NCBI GenBank assembly: GCA_028822065.1
Contig: JAPKEL010000001.1
Location: forward strand, 62,001 to 126,000
DNA from: Woeseiaceae bacterium
GTDB taxonomy: Bacteria; Pseudomonadota; Gammaproteobacteria; Steroidobacterales; Woeseiaceae
Length of the DNA: 64,000 nt
Direction: 5' to 3'
Positions within the stretch are counted from its first letter, which is position 1; every line of letters starts with the position of its first letter. Position numbers and translations under genes: made by a program. Below the pieces are notes generated by a model that worked only from the letters and a program-made list of their open reading frames with translations, was not told the origin of the DNA and made no database searches. Below are positions 45,731-55,065 of this stretch, piece by piece.

Positions 45731-46939
45731 TTACGGCATTTTCCATCGATAAAATTTTAAGCTTTCCGATTTTTTGAATAAACTTGGTTCACTAGCAAGT
45801 TCAATATACCCATCTGTTCCAATCAATGAAGCGAAATCTCCTGATGTATTGGTTTCGATTGGATAAGCTTTTAATATGCCATTCTCTGAGTTGATTATTT
45901 TAACTGGCAAAAAATAAGTCAAATTTGCTTTGAATGTTATTTCTTCTTGTAATTGAGCGTATTCATTAACAAAAATATTTCGGCCATAAGCCTGTTGAAG
46001 TGCCTGTATAACGTAATGACGACAGCATGTTAATGTAGATACTGGATTTCCTGGTAAAGCGAAGATGAGTTGTTTTTTTGGACCAATACCAAACCACATC
46101 GGTTTTCCAGGACGCTGAAGAACTTTATGGAATATATTTTTTACACCGCATTCTTGGAGTACTTGTGGAATAAAATCTGCTTGGCCCATTGATACTCCAC
46201 CACTAAGAATTAAGATATCTGATGAAGTTAGATGATTGTTAATAACCTCTTTTTGGATATCTTTATCATCGACTAAATGAATATATTGGCTGTTCTTAAA
46301 TCCCTGTTGTTCAAGCATTACCATTATTGCCGGCCCATTAGACATTCTAATTTGATGAGGTAATATTGGATCACCCGCGGCAACAAGTTCATTACCATTA
46401 GAAATAATACAGATTTTAGGGTCAGAGCTGACTAATATCTGCTTCATTCCACAAGACAGGATGAGCGAAATATCAATGGGTTCTATTTTGTGACCGATTT
46501 TAAGCGCTTCGGTATGCTTTTGATGATCGGAACCTTGTTGATGAATATATTGCAGTTTTTGTGGCTGATAATTTTTGTCTACTAAAGCAATACCCTCTTT
46601 TATTTGTATATATTCTACTGGAATTATGCAATTTGTATTTTTCGGTAATATTGCACCAGTCATAATTTCGATACAATAATTATCATCTTTAAGTGTAGTT
46701 TGGGCATCGCCAGCAAATTGAGTATTTGCAATAGTAAATTGATCTACACCTTTTTGAAGGGCGGCAAAACAGACAGCAATACCATCCATAGTGACTCGAT
46801 CAAATGGCGGTTGATCTCTTTCTGCGTAAATGGGTTCTTTAAGGATTCTACCTACAGATTGAAGTGTATTAATTTTTTCATTACTAAATATCGGGAGCTC
46901 ATCAAGTATTAACTTCATTGCTTCCTTTGATGAGATCAT
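45731..46939 (-). CDS. moeA: Molybdopterin molybdenumtransferase
   Basis: A 402-residue enzyme that inserts molybdate into adenylated molybdopterin. PPFDRVTMDGIAV, EIMTGAILPKNTNCIIPVEY, SNGNELV and LSGGVSMGQADFIPQV are the standard MoeA blocks, and FALPGNPVSTLTCC is the C-terminal binding loop. The start at 46939 lies 1 nt after the purD stop; an ATG five codons earlier overlaps purD. It supports the several molybdoenzymes encoded in this window. Its position at the end of purH-purD is unusual for E. coli but means it may be co-transcribed with purine genes. Confidence 0.94.
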   Translation of the reverse strand: MISSKEAMKLILDELPIFSNEKINTLQSVGRILKEPIYAERDQPPFDRVTMDGIAVCFAALQKGVDQFTIANTQFAGDAQTTLKDDNYCIEIMTGAILPKNTNCIIPVEYIQIKEGIALVDKNYQPQKLQYIHQQGSDHQKHTEALKIGHKIEPIDISLILSCGMKQILVSSDPKICIISNGNELVAAGDPILPHQIRMSNGPAIMVMLEQQGFKNSQYIHLVDDKDIQKEVINNHLTSSDILILSGGVSMGQADFIPQVLQECGVKNIFHKVLQRPGKPMWFGIGPKKQLIFALPGNPVSTLTCCRHYVIQALQQAYGRNIFVNEYAQLQEEITFKANLTYFLPVKIINSENGILKAYPIETNTSGDFASLIGTDGYIELASEPSLFKKSESLKFYRWKMP

Positions 46940-46940
46940 T

Positions 46941-48221
46941 CTACTCTCTCTCAATAGCTCTATAACCTATATCATCTCGATGAAATTCACCTTCCCATGA
47001 AATTTGTGCAACAGTTTCATAGGATTTTTGCTGAGCTTCTAAGGTGTCATCGCCCATACCCACAACGCAGAGTACTCGACCACCTGCGGTTACAAATTGA
47101 TCTTCTTTAAATAATGTTCCAGCATGAAAAACTTTCGAGATATTGCTGTTATTAGATTCTAGGCCAGATATTTTTTGCCCAACTGAATATTTAATTGGGT
47201 AGCCGCCTGCTGCCATTACGACACCCAGTGCAATTTTTTTGCTCCACTTGACATTGTGATTTGAGAGATTACCGTTTAAGGTTGCTTCGCATAATTCGAC
47301 AAAATCAGATTCTAGTCGCATCATAATTGGTTGAGTTTCTGGATCACCAAAACGACAGTTATATTCTAGTATTTTAGGGTTACCTGCCGCATCTATCATA
47401 ATTCCAGCGTACAAGAATCCTAAGTAATCAATACCATCTTTTTTTAATCCCTCTAAGGTTGGATGAATAATTTCATTCATTATTCTATCTTTAAGGGCTT
47501 TAGTCACAATTGGCGCTGGAGAATAAGCTCCCATACCCCCTGTATTAGGTCCAAGATCATCATTATCTCTGGCTTTATGATCCTGAGAAGTGGCGAGCGA
47601 AATTACCTCTGTCCCATCGGTAATGACAATAAAGCTTGCTTCTTCACCAGCTAGGAATTCCTCAATAACAATTTTAGAGCCAGCCGAACCGAAACTTTTA
47701 TCACCCAGAATATCTTTCGCGGCGGCTATCGCATCGTCAACTTGCATGGCTACAAAAACACCCTTACCTGCGGCTAAACCATCCGCTTTTACAACAATGG
47801 GGGCGCCTTTTGATTTAATATAGTCGATTGCTAAATTTAATTCCGAGAAACATGCGTATTCAGCTGTTGGGATATTGTGCCGTAATAAAAACTTCTTGGT
47901 AAAAGATTTGGAACCTTCGAGTTGAGCTGCTTTTGCATTGGGACCAAAGCATGGCAGTTCAGCCGCATTAAATTTATCTACAATCCCAAGAACCAGGGGA
48001 GCTTCTGGACCGACTATCGTTAATGCTATTTTTTCTTTTTTTGCAAAAGCCAGAAGATTTTCAATATCTTCAGCATTGATATTGATATTTTTAACCTTTT
48101 TTTCTTGTGCTGTACCCCCATTACCGGGCGCAACATATATCTGAGATACTTTTTTTGATTGTGAGCACTTCCAAGCAAAAGCATGCTCTCTTCCACCATT
48201 CCCAATTATCAATATCTTCAT
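46941..48221 (-). CDS. purD: Phosphoribosylamine-glycine ligase
   Basis: A 426-residue ATP-grasp enzyme making glycinamide ribonucleotide in purine synthesis. MKILIIGNGGREHAFAWK at the start, GPEAPLVLGIVDKF, the ATP-grasp loop KADGLAAGKGVFVA, and NCRFGDPETQPIM are diagnostic. It lies 21 nt downstream of purH in the common purH-purD order. Length is typical. Confidence 0.97.
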   Translation of the reverse strand: MKILIIGNGGREHAFAWKCSQSKKVSQIYVAPGNGGTAQEKKVKNININAEDIENLLAFAKKEKIALTIVGPEAPLVLGIVDKFNAAELPCFGPNAKAAQLEGSKSFTKKFLLRHNIPTAEYACFSELNLAIDYIKSKGAPIVVKADGLAAGKGVFVAMQVDDAIAAAKDILGDKSFGSAGSKIVIEEFLAGEEASFIVITDGTEVISLATSQDHKARDNDDLGPNTGGMGAYSPAPIVTKALKDRIMNEIIHPTLEGLKKDGIDYLGFLYAGIMIDAAGNPKILEYNCRFGDPETQPIMMRLESDFVELCEATLNGNLSNHNVKWSKKIALGVVMAAGGYPIKYSVGQKISGLESNNSNISKVFHAGTLFKEDQFVTAGGRVLCVVGMGDDTLEAQQKSYETVAQISWEGEFHRDDIGYRAIERE

Positions 48222-48242
48222 AATTTTGCTCTATCTATATTC

Positions 48243-49796
48243 CTAATGCCTAAAGTGTCGCATATTAGTAAATACCATTGCTATCCCATGCTCATTAGCT
48301 GCATTTATTACTTCGCTATCACGCACCGATCCACCTGGTTGTATGATCGCGCTGACATTATGCTCGGCTGCAGCATCAATACCATCTCTAAATGGAAAAA
48401 ATGCATCGGATGAGAGTACTGATCCAGCTACAATTAAATTTTCATCCTGAGCTTTAATAGCTGCTATCTTGGTGCTGTATACTCGACTCATTTGACCTGC
48501 ACCTACTCCAATAGTCATTTTATCTTTGCAAAAGACAATGGCATTGGACTTGACGAATTTACTTACTCGCCATGCAAATAGAAGATCATCCATTAGTTCT
48601 TTGGTGGGAGTTTTTTCAGTGACAACCCTGAGATCTGATTCATTAATCATTCCATTATCAACGGTCTGAACCAGCAGTCCCCCAGAAACTTTCTTGAATT
48701 CGAAATCTTGGTTTGGGGTTGTATTTTGATCACCAGTAATAAGAACACGAATATTTTCTTTTTTACTAACTATCTTTTTTGCAGCCTCTGTAATTTCAGG
48801 GGCAATTATTACCTCAACGAATTGTTTTTCCAGAATAGCCGTTGCAACATTGTCATCAAGTGGGCGATTTACTGCAATGATGCCGCCGAATGCTGAAGTA
48901 GGATCAGTAGAAAAAGCCCTCTGATAAGCTTCCAAGATATTATTATTTACCGCTACTCCACAAGGATTTGCATGCTTTACAATGACGCATGCCGGTTCTA
49001 TAAATTGATTGACGCAATCAAGGGCAGAGGCACTATCAGCAATATTATTATATGACAGCTCCTTACCCTGAAGTTGTTTCGCTAAGGCTAATGATTTGTT
49101 ATTCAGGACTGAATCATCCTTATAAAAAGCCGCTTCCTGATGAGGATTTTCCCCATAACGAAGTTTGGAAATTAGTTCACCCGTATAGAAAAATTGATTT
49201 GTGAAGGTCTCATTTGAGAAAGATTGACTGAGGTATTGATTAATTGAAGCGTCATAACTTGCAGTATGACCAAAAGCCTTAGCTGCGAGCTGTTGTCGGT
49301 AATGAATGGTTAAGTTGTCACTGTCTAAATTTTCTAAGAATTGATTATAATCATCCGGATCTACAAGGACAGCTACACCATCATGATTCTTTGAGGCGCC
49401 TCTTATCATCGCAGGTCCACCAATATCAATATTCTCAATCGCTTGCTCAAGAGAGGTATCTGGATTACTTATTGTTTCTTTAAAAGGGTATAAGTTAACT
49501 ACCAATAGATCGATGGGCTCTATTGCGTGACTCTGCATAACCGATTCATCAATGCCTCTTCTGCCAAGCAAGCCTCCATGTATTATTGGGTGGAGGGTTT
49601 TTACTCTTCCATCCATGATCTCAGGAAAACCAGTTTTTTCAGATACTTCTATTGCTGGAATACCTTCATTTTGAAGTACATTGTAAGTACCACCGGTGGA
49701 TAGAATTTCGACACCATGTTGATTTAGAGATTTTGCTAGAGCGATAAGACCACTCTTATCCGAAACACTAATGAGTGCACGGGTAACTTTAAACAT
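48243..49796 (-). CDS. purH: Bifunctional AICAR transformylase/IMP cyclohydrolase
   Basis: A 517-residue enzyme catalysing the last two purine steps. The N-terminal cyclohydrolase part has [30 protein letters not shown] and [13 protein letters not shown]. The C-terminal transformylase part has [39 protein letters not shown] and [10 protein letters not shown]. All are intact. It follows fis by 9 nt, continuing the dusB-fis-purH-purD cluster seen in Pseudomonas and other Gammaproteobacteria. Confidence 0.97.
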   Translation of the reverse strand: MFKVTRALISVSDKSGLIALAKSLNQHGVEILSTGGTYNVLQNEGIPAIEVSEKTGFPEIMDGRVKTLHPIIHGGLLGRRGIDESVMQSHAIEPIDLLVVNLYPFKETISNPDTSLEQAIENIDIGGPAMIRGASKNHDGVAVLVDPDDYNQFLENLDSDNLTIHYRQQLAAKAFGHTASYDASINQYLSQSFSNETFTNQFFYTGELISKLRYGENPHQEAAFYKDDSVLNNKSLALAKQLQGKELSYNNIADSASALDCVNQFIEPACVIVKHANPCGVAVNNNILEAYQRAFSTDPTSAFGGIIAVNRPLDDNVATAILEKQFVEVIIAPEITEAAKKIVSKKENIRVLITGDQNTTPNQDFEFKKVSGGLLVQTVDNGMINESDLRVVTEKTPTKELMDDLLFAWRVSKFVKSNAIVFCKDKMTIGVGAGQMSRVYSTKIAAIKAQDENLIVAGSVLSSDAFFPFRDGIDAAAEHNVSAIIQPGGSVRDSEVINAANEHGIAMVFTNMRHFRH

Positions 49797-49805
49797 TGTT
49801 TGCCT

Positions 49806-50087
49806 TTATTGATTTATTGAGTATGTTTTTAATTTCTTTCTTAGTGTGCCTCGATTAATCCCTAGGATTTCAGCTGCCTGGCTTTGATTCCCATTTGTAT
49901 ATTTCATTACAGCTTGGAATAAAGGCTCTTCAACCTGCCCTAAAACTAAGTTATATAAATCACCAGGGCGATGCCCATTGAGGCTCTCAAAATAATTTTT
50001 CAAGGCATCTTTGGTTTGTACACGTAATAATTTACCATTCATTGAATTGGTTTGTTTTATTTCGTCCTGTACTTGCTTCTTTGTCAC
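49806..50087 (-). CDS. fis: Nucleoid-associated regulator Fis
   Basis: A 93-residue Fis. [31 protein letters not shown] and the C-terminal helix-turn-helix [20 protein letters not shown] are collinear with E. coli Fis. No ATG lies at the expected start: GTG 50087 is the best candidate. An ATG 15 codons in (50042) would remove part of the flexible N-terminal arm. Fis bends DNA and activates stable RNA promoters in fast growth. It is in the dusB-fis operon, the standard arrangement in Gammaproteobacteria and strong evidence of lineage. Confidence 0.94.
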   Translation of the reverse strand: MTKKQVQDEIKQTNSMNGKLLRVQTKDALKNYFESLNGHRPGDLYNLVLGQVEEPLFQAVMKYTNGNQSQAAEILGINRGTLRKKLKTYSINQ

Positions 50088-50160
50088 TGAGTTACGATTC
50101 CTAACTTAATTTTTCAAAAAAATCATGTTTGTAATAATTGTTATAGATAAATTACATTCT

Positions 50161-51129
50161 TTAATCAAGGGCTTGGAAATATTCTTTTACTAGACCTATT
50201 TGTTCGTCTGCTTTAATAGCTCTGACGGCTTTTGATCTAAAATCTTTTGAATCATCTAAGTACATACAATACCAATTTAGATGCTTTCTAGCTAATCTTA
50301 CTCCAAGCTGTTCTCCATAAAAATCATATAGATCAAATAAGTGTTCAAGCATAGTATCACGGACATTATTTTTTTCTAGCGGGGTGATGTGTTTTCCTTC
50401 ATTTAGATAGTAATTCAACTCACGAAAAATCCATGGTTTTCCTTGTGATGATCGTCCAATCATCAAAGCATCAGCCTTGCTTTTACGAAATACTTCTAAT
50501 GATTTTTCAGGAGAATTAATATCACCATTTGCGATCACTGGTATGGAAATTGATTTTTTGATTTGCGCAATTGTTTCGTATTCAGCTTGCCCACTGAAAC
50601 GACATGCTCTAGTTCTGCCATGAACTGTGATTGCTTTTATACCACTATTTTCAGCAATATGAGCCACTTCTAGGCCGTTTCGTTCATCTGGATTCCAGCC
50701 AGTTCGAATTTTAAGAGTTACTGGAACATCAACTGAAGCTACGACTGCTTCGAGTATGGTTTTTATTTTCCTTGTATCCCTCATGAGCGCTGAACCAGCA
50801 TGCTTGTTACATACTTTTTTTGCAGGACATCCCATATTTATATCTATTATTTGAGCACCCTTTTCGACACAAAGTTGAGCAGCAATAGTGAGTAATTTAG
50901 GTTCTGAGCCAGCAATTTGAACAACTCTTGGTTCTATATTCATATCTAGATTAAGTCTATTTTTAGATTTCGTGGTTTTCCATAAACTAATATCAGCAGT
51001 GGTCATTTCAGAGATCGTCATACCTGCACCAAATTTTTTACACAGTCTTCTAAATGGTGCATCAGTGATACCTGCCATTGGCGCCAAAATAAAAGGACTA
51101 TCTAGTTTAAATTCTCCAATTCTAAGCAT
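50161..51129 (-). CDS. dusB: tRNA-dihydrouridine synthase B
   Basis: A 322-residue FMN enzyme reducing uridine in tRNA. PFILAPMAGITDAPFRRLC near the start, NMGCPAKKVCNKHAGSALM with the catalytic cysteine, ITVHGRTRACRFSG, VIANGDINSPEK and ADALMIGRSSQGKPWIF are the DusB signatures. It is followed by fis after 73 nt, matching the dusB-fis operon, and preceded by prmA after 17 nt. Confidence 0.96.
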   Translation of the reverse strand: MLRIGEFKLDSPFILAPMAGITDAPFRRLCKKFGAGMTISEMTTADISLWKTTKSKNRLNLDMNIEPRVVQIAGSEPKLLTIAAQLCVEKGAQIIDINMGCPAKKVCNKHAGSALMRDTRKIKTILEAVVASVDVPVTLKIRTGWNPDERNGLEVAHIAENSGIKAITVHGRTRACRFSGQAEYETIAQIKKSISIPVIANGDINSPEKSLEVFRKSKADALMIGRSSQGKPWIFRELNYYLNEGKHITPLEKNNVRDTMLEHLFDLYDFYGEQLGVRLARKHLNWYCMYLDDSKDFRSKAVRAIKADEQIGLVKEYFQALD

Positions 51130-51146
51130 GCCAGTATCCGTTTAGA

Positions 51147-52043
51147 TTATTTTTTCGAGCCACAGATTAATGACCATTCATCGTGATGTGTTGAAAAATC
51201 GATATTTATGAAAGGTTTGTATGCATTTTCAATGAGCTTAACTTGACTTGAAAGTATTCCTGAAATACCAATAAATCCATTTGTTTTTAGCATTTTAGTC
51301 AGTAATGGAGCAAGCATAATAAGCGGTTCTGCAAGTATATTTGCTACAATAATGTCATATTTTTCTGAGAAATCGATGATCTTTTCGTATATAAAAATAT
51401 TTTTCTCTACATTATTTTTTAAAGCATTTTTTGATGTCGCTTCAATTGCTTGAGGGTCTATGTCTATTGCAGTTACTCTATTAGCACCAAGTTTTAATGC
51501 ACTAATACCGAGTATTCCTGAACCACACCCATAATCTAATATATTTTTTCCTTTTAAATCTAATGAATCTAGCCATTCAAGACAGAGCTTTGTTGTTGAA
51601 TGAGTTCCAGTACCAAATGCTAGGCCCGGGTCAAGACGCACTATGATTTTTTGTTTGTTCGGAACATCATACTCTTCAGGGTAAACCCAAAGATTTTCCC
51701 CAAAACACATTGGTTTGAAATCTTTCATCCACTCTCTCTCCCATTCCCGTCCAATGAGTTTTTTGAGAGAATTTTTAGGTAATTTTTTTATATCGAGGGC
51801 AATTATTAAATCATTTTTTAGAGAATCAAAATCAGTATTAATTGGAAAGAGGCCCGTTATAAGACTACTTACCCAGTAAGGAGTTTTGCCTGGTAAGGGC
51901 TCGTATATGGGCTCTATTCCAGCATCGCTATAAGTTATAGATACGGCACCATAGTCATAGAATATTTGTTCTATGCATTTTTTGCTAAGAGATCCAAGAT
52001 TCAATTCAAGTTGATACCAATCAGTATGATTTGATAGACCCAT
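51147..52043 (-). CDS. prmA: Ribosomal protein L11 methyltransferase
   Basis: A 298-residue SAM methyltransferase that trimethylates L11. The N-terminal substrate domain starts DWYQLELNLGS. The catalytic domain has RLDPGLAFGTGTHSTTKLCLEWL, the SAM motif ILDYGCGSGILGISALKLG, and IVANILAEPLIMLAP. All match PrmA. It lies 17 nt downstream of accC and upstream of dusB in the conserved cluster. Confidence 0.95.
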   Translation of the reverse strand: MGLSNHTDWYQLELNLGSLSKKCIEQIFYDYGAVSITYSDAGIEPIYEPLPGKTPYWVSSLITGLFPINTDFDSLKNDLIIALDIKKLPKNSLKKLIGREWEREWMKDFKPMCFGENLWVYPEEYDVPNKQKIIVRLDPGLAFGTGTHSTTKLCLEWLDSLDLKGKNILDYGCGSGILGISALKLGANRVTAIDIDPQAIEATSKNALKNNVEKNIFIYEKIIDFSEKYDIIVANILAEPLIMLAPLLTKMLKTNGFIGISGILSSQVKLIENAYKPFINIDFSTHHDEWSLICGSKK

Positions 52044-52060
52044 GACATTAAAATACTAAG

Positions 52061-53401
52061 TTAAAGTCCGAGTCTTTTTTCGAGATAATGTATGTTGGTG
52101 CCACCGTTTTTAAATGCAGAATGCTGAAGAATTTCTTGATGGAGCGGGATATTTGTTTTGATACCTTCAATGACTATTTCTTTTAATGCATTACTCATTC
52201 GAGTGATTGCAGAATCTCGATTGTTTCCATGAGAGATGATTTTTCCGATCATTGAATCATAATAAGGAGGAACTTTGTAACCGCTATATATGTGACTATC
52301 GATTCTAATGCCTGGACCTCCTGGCATGTGCCATAATTTTATATCTCCAGGCGAAGGCATGAAACTCTTTGGATCCTCGGCATTCATTCGACATTCAATG
52401 GCGTGACCTTGAATTTTTATATCTTGCTGGGAAAGCTTAAGTTTTTCGCCAGCTGCGATATTTAATTGTTCCTTTACTATATCGACTCCAGTAATCATTT
52501 CTGTAACCGGGTGTTCCACTTGCAGTCTTGTATTCATTTCAATGAAATAAAATTCATTATTTTGATAAAGAAATTCAAATGTTCCTGCACTGCGATAACC
52601 TATGTCTAAGCAGGCTTTAACACAACGGTCACCGATAAATTTTCTTTGCTCTTCTGTAATTCCTGGCGCAGGTGCTTCTTCGATAACTTTCTGATGCCGG
52701 CGTTGCATTGAGCAATCTCGTTCACCTAGGTGGATGGCATTACCTTGACCATCTGCCAATATTTGCACCTCAATATGACGAGGTGTTTCTAAAAATTTCT
52801 CCATATAAACATCTTCATTACTAAATGCAGATCTTGCTTCAGCTTGAGTAAGAATAATAGCATTCAATAAAGATGCCTCTGAATGCACTACACGCATGCC
52901 TCTTCCACCGCCACCACCTGAGGCTTTAATGATGACGGGATAACCAATTTCTTTGGCGATTTTAAGGTTTTCATCTGAGTTGTCGGTAAGCACTCCATCT
53001 GATCCAGGAACAGTTGGTACACCAGCTTCTTTCATCACTTTGATGGCTGATACTTTATCGCCCATCAGCCTTATAGATTCTGCTTTTGGGCCGATAAAGA
53101 CAAAGCCAGAGGATTCTACTCGCTCAGAAAAATCTGCATTTTCAGAAAGGAAACCATAACCAGGGTGAATCGCAACAGCATCGGTTACCTCTGCTGCACT
53201 TATTATTCTAGGCATATCTAAGTAACTATCCGCACTTGCCGCAGGTCCAATGCAGACTGTTTCATCTGCTAATAAAACATGCTTTAGATTACTATCCACA
53301 GACGAGTGAACAGCCACTGTTTTGATACCCATTTCATGGCAAGCACGAAGAATTCTTAAGGCGATTTCGCCACGGTTAGCAATAACTACCTTGCCTAGCA
53401 T
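52061..53401 (-). CDS. accC: Acetyl-CoA carboxylase, biotin carboxylase subunit
   Basis: A 446-residue ATP-grasp enzyme that carboxylates biotin on BCCP using bicarbonate. [50 protein letters not shown], the metal motif [15 protein letters not shown] and [17 protein letters not shown] are all intact. It follows accB by 12 nt. This is the first committed step of fatty acid synthesis, together with AccA and AccD encoded elsewhere. Confidence 0.97.
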   Translation of the reverse strand: MLGKVVIANRGEIALRILRACHEMGIKTVAVHSSVDSNLKHVLLADETVCIGPAASADSYLDMPRIISAAEVTDAVAIHPGYGFLSENADFSERVESSGFVFIGPKAESIRLMGDKVSAIKVMKEAGVPTVPGSDGVLTDNSDENLKIAKEIGYPVIIKASGGGGGRGMRVVHSEASLLNAIILTQAEARSAFSNEDVYMEKFLETPRHIEVQILADGQGNAIHLGERDCSMQRRHQKVIEEAPAPGITEEQRKFIGDRCVKACLDIGYRSAGTFEFLYQNNEFYFIEMNTRLQVEHPVTEMITGVDIVKEQLNIAAGEKLKLSQQDIKIQGHAIECRMNAEDPKSFMPSPGDIKLWHMPGGPGIRIDSHIYSGYKVPPYYDSMIGKIISHGNNRDSAITRMSNALKEIVIEGIKTNIPLHQEILQHSAFKNGGTNIHYLEKRLGL

Positions 53402-53413
53402 ACTACCGATCTC

Positions 53414-53890
53414 TTAGTTATCAGCATGCTTGTCAATTACGAACAGTATTTGATCATATTCAACAGGATCACCATTTTGAGCACGTATTGATTTAATGGT
53501 TCCATTTGTCTCAGCTTCTATTTGATTCATCATTTTCATTGCTTCAATGATGCATAAGGTGTCACCTTCTTTAACGTGATCACCGACTTGCACGTAAGGC
53601 GGAGCCCCTGGCGAGGGAGAAGCATAGAAAGTCCCAACCATCGGGGATGGCACTTCGTGATCCAATGTATTACGTATTTTCTTTTTGGAGCTTTTGTTTT
53701 CAACTGCTGGAGTCTGATGTGTCATTTCTGAGGGTGCTACAGATATTGGCTGAGGTTCCGCGTTGTTAGATATTTTAATGTTTGCTTCACGGGTGATACG
53801 AACAGATTCTTCACCTTCCGTAATTTCGATTTCTGCGACACCCGACTCATTAAGGAGCTCGATTAATTTTTTTACTTTTCTTATATCCAT
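53414..53890 (-). CDS. accB: Acetyl-CoA carboxylase biotin carboxyl carrier protein
   Basis: A 158-residue carrier protein. An N-terminal [17 protein letters not shown] start, a Pro/Ser-rich linker, and the biotinyl domain with [31 protein letters not shown] (biotin-accepting lysine at about residue 119) and [12 protein letters not shown] used ATG 53890, with AGGA 8 nt upstream; an in-frame start at 53914 overlaps aroQ. It is followed by accC. Confidence 0.95.
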   Translation of the reverse strand: MDIRKVKKLIELLNESGVAEIEITEGEESVRITREANIKISNNAEPQPISVAPSEMTHQTPAVENKSSKKKIRNTLDHEVPSPMVGTFYASPSPGAPPYVQVGDHVKEGDTLCIIEAMKMMNQIEAETNGTIKSIRAQNGDPVEYDQILFVIDKHADN

Positions 53891-53900
53891 GGTTCTATTC

Positions 53901-54344
53901 CTAAGATAGATCAATCTTTTTTATAGCGGCAAGTAAAGCCAACTCATAGCCGTGAGCACCCAGTCCAATTAAGCAGCCTGATGCAACATCACTAAAGTAA
54001 CTTTTGTGTCGAAAATCTTCTCTAGAAAATGTATTGCTCAGGTGAATTTCAAAAAAAGGAATGTTAATAGCAAGGAGAGCATCTCGCATCGCTATACTGG
54101 TGTGTGTAAAAGCTCCAGGATTAATCAGGATAAATTGCGTATCTGAATTTTGACCAGCTTGAATTTTATCGACAATTTCATGCTCTGCATTACTTTGAAA
54201 GCAATCCAAGGAATGACCGTGTTTTTTTGCGAGCTCAGTTAGACTACTTTCAATATTTTCAAGATTTACCTCACCGTATAGATCTGGCTCTCTTGAGCCG
54301 AGAAGATTAAGATTTGGACCATTGATCAGTAATATGTTTGCCAT
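53901..54344 (-). CDS. aroQ: Type II 3-dehydroquinate dehydratase
   Basis: A 147-residue dodecameric enzyme of the shikimate pathway. [20 protein letters not shown] holds the catalytic tyrosine, [13 protein letters not shown] and [18 protein letters not shown] the substrate loops, and [17 protein letters not shown] the catalytic His region. The aroQ-accB-accC arrangement is shared with Pseudomonas and many other Gammaproteobacteria. Confidence 0.96.
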   Translation of the reverse strand: MANILLINGPNLNLLGSREPDLYGEVNLENIESSLTELAKKHGHSLDCFQSNAEHEIVDKIQAGQNSDTQFILINPGAFTHTSIAMRDALLAINIPFFEIHLSNTFSREDFRHKSYFSDVASGCLIGLGAHGYELALLAAIKKIDLS

Positions 54345-54457
54345 AAGAAGTTATTTATTTAGTATTTTAATGGAAGATAGCAGAATTTAACGCTTTTTAA
54401 CAACTTTTTATCTTATTTTAAAATAATACATTAATTATGAAGCTTCTTGTAATGAGA

Positions 54458-55036
54458 TTAGATAGGGCCCAGTTGTACTTTCGCTTCACTTGCAGTGATT
54501 TCCCCATTTTCTATGGCTTTTAGTACTTTAATTATCAATTCTATATGATGTTCTTTAATCTCACCAATATGAGTTTTGATGATCTCCTCATCTTTTGTAA
54601 CGATCATTGTGAAAGGCAGACCAATAAAATCAACTCCTGAGTTTTCTGCAATTACCACTGCGTCTTTTTCTCCGATTAATATTGGATAATCAAAATTGGT
54701 GTTTTCTGCGTAAGATGTCACTTCATCAAAATCATCAACAGCGATGCCGATGATTTGAATTAGCCCATCTGAAAGTTTTTCTTGCGTCTCATTTAATAGC
54801 GGTATTTCACGTCGGCATGGGGCGCACCATGTAGCCCAGAAATTTATTAATTTTGCGGAGTTATTCCATTCAGATGAATGTCTCATAGATCCACTTAAGT
54901 CAATCATTTCAAAATCCATCAATAGCTGTTTTTCGCTAGTGGTTATAACTTCATCGGACGATTTATTCTGCGATGTCATTTGTTCGCAGCCCATTATGTT
55001 TAGTAACAAAATTAGGGTAAAAACTGACTTCATCAT
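54458..55036 (-). CDS. TlpA/ResA-type thioredoxin-like lipoprotein
   Basis: A 192-residue protein with a lipoprotein-type signal (FTLILLLNIMGCEQ, Cys17) and a thioredoxin fold with WATWCAPCRREIPLL (CAPC). VDFIGLPFTMIV contains the cis-proline. TlpA/ResA proteins reduce disulfides in the periplasm, often during cytochrome c maturation. It is directly downstream of dsbD (29 nt), which would feed it reducing power. The window encodes at least two cytochromes c, a plausible use for it, but that is inference. Confidence 0.87.
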   Translation of the reverse strand: MMKSVFTLILLLNIMGCEQMTSQNKSSDEVITTSEKQLLMDFEMIDLSGSMRHSSEWNNSAKLINFWATWCAPCRREIPLLNETQEKLSDGLIQIIGIAVDDFDEVTSYAENTNFDYPILIGEKDAVVIAENSGVDFIGLPFTMIVTKDEEIIKTHIGEIKEHHIELIIKVLKAIENGEITASEAKVQLGPI

Positions 55037-55065
55037 AGCAATTGCCTTTGTCTTTCAGTTGTATT

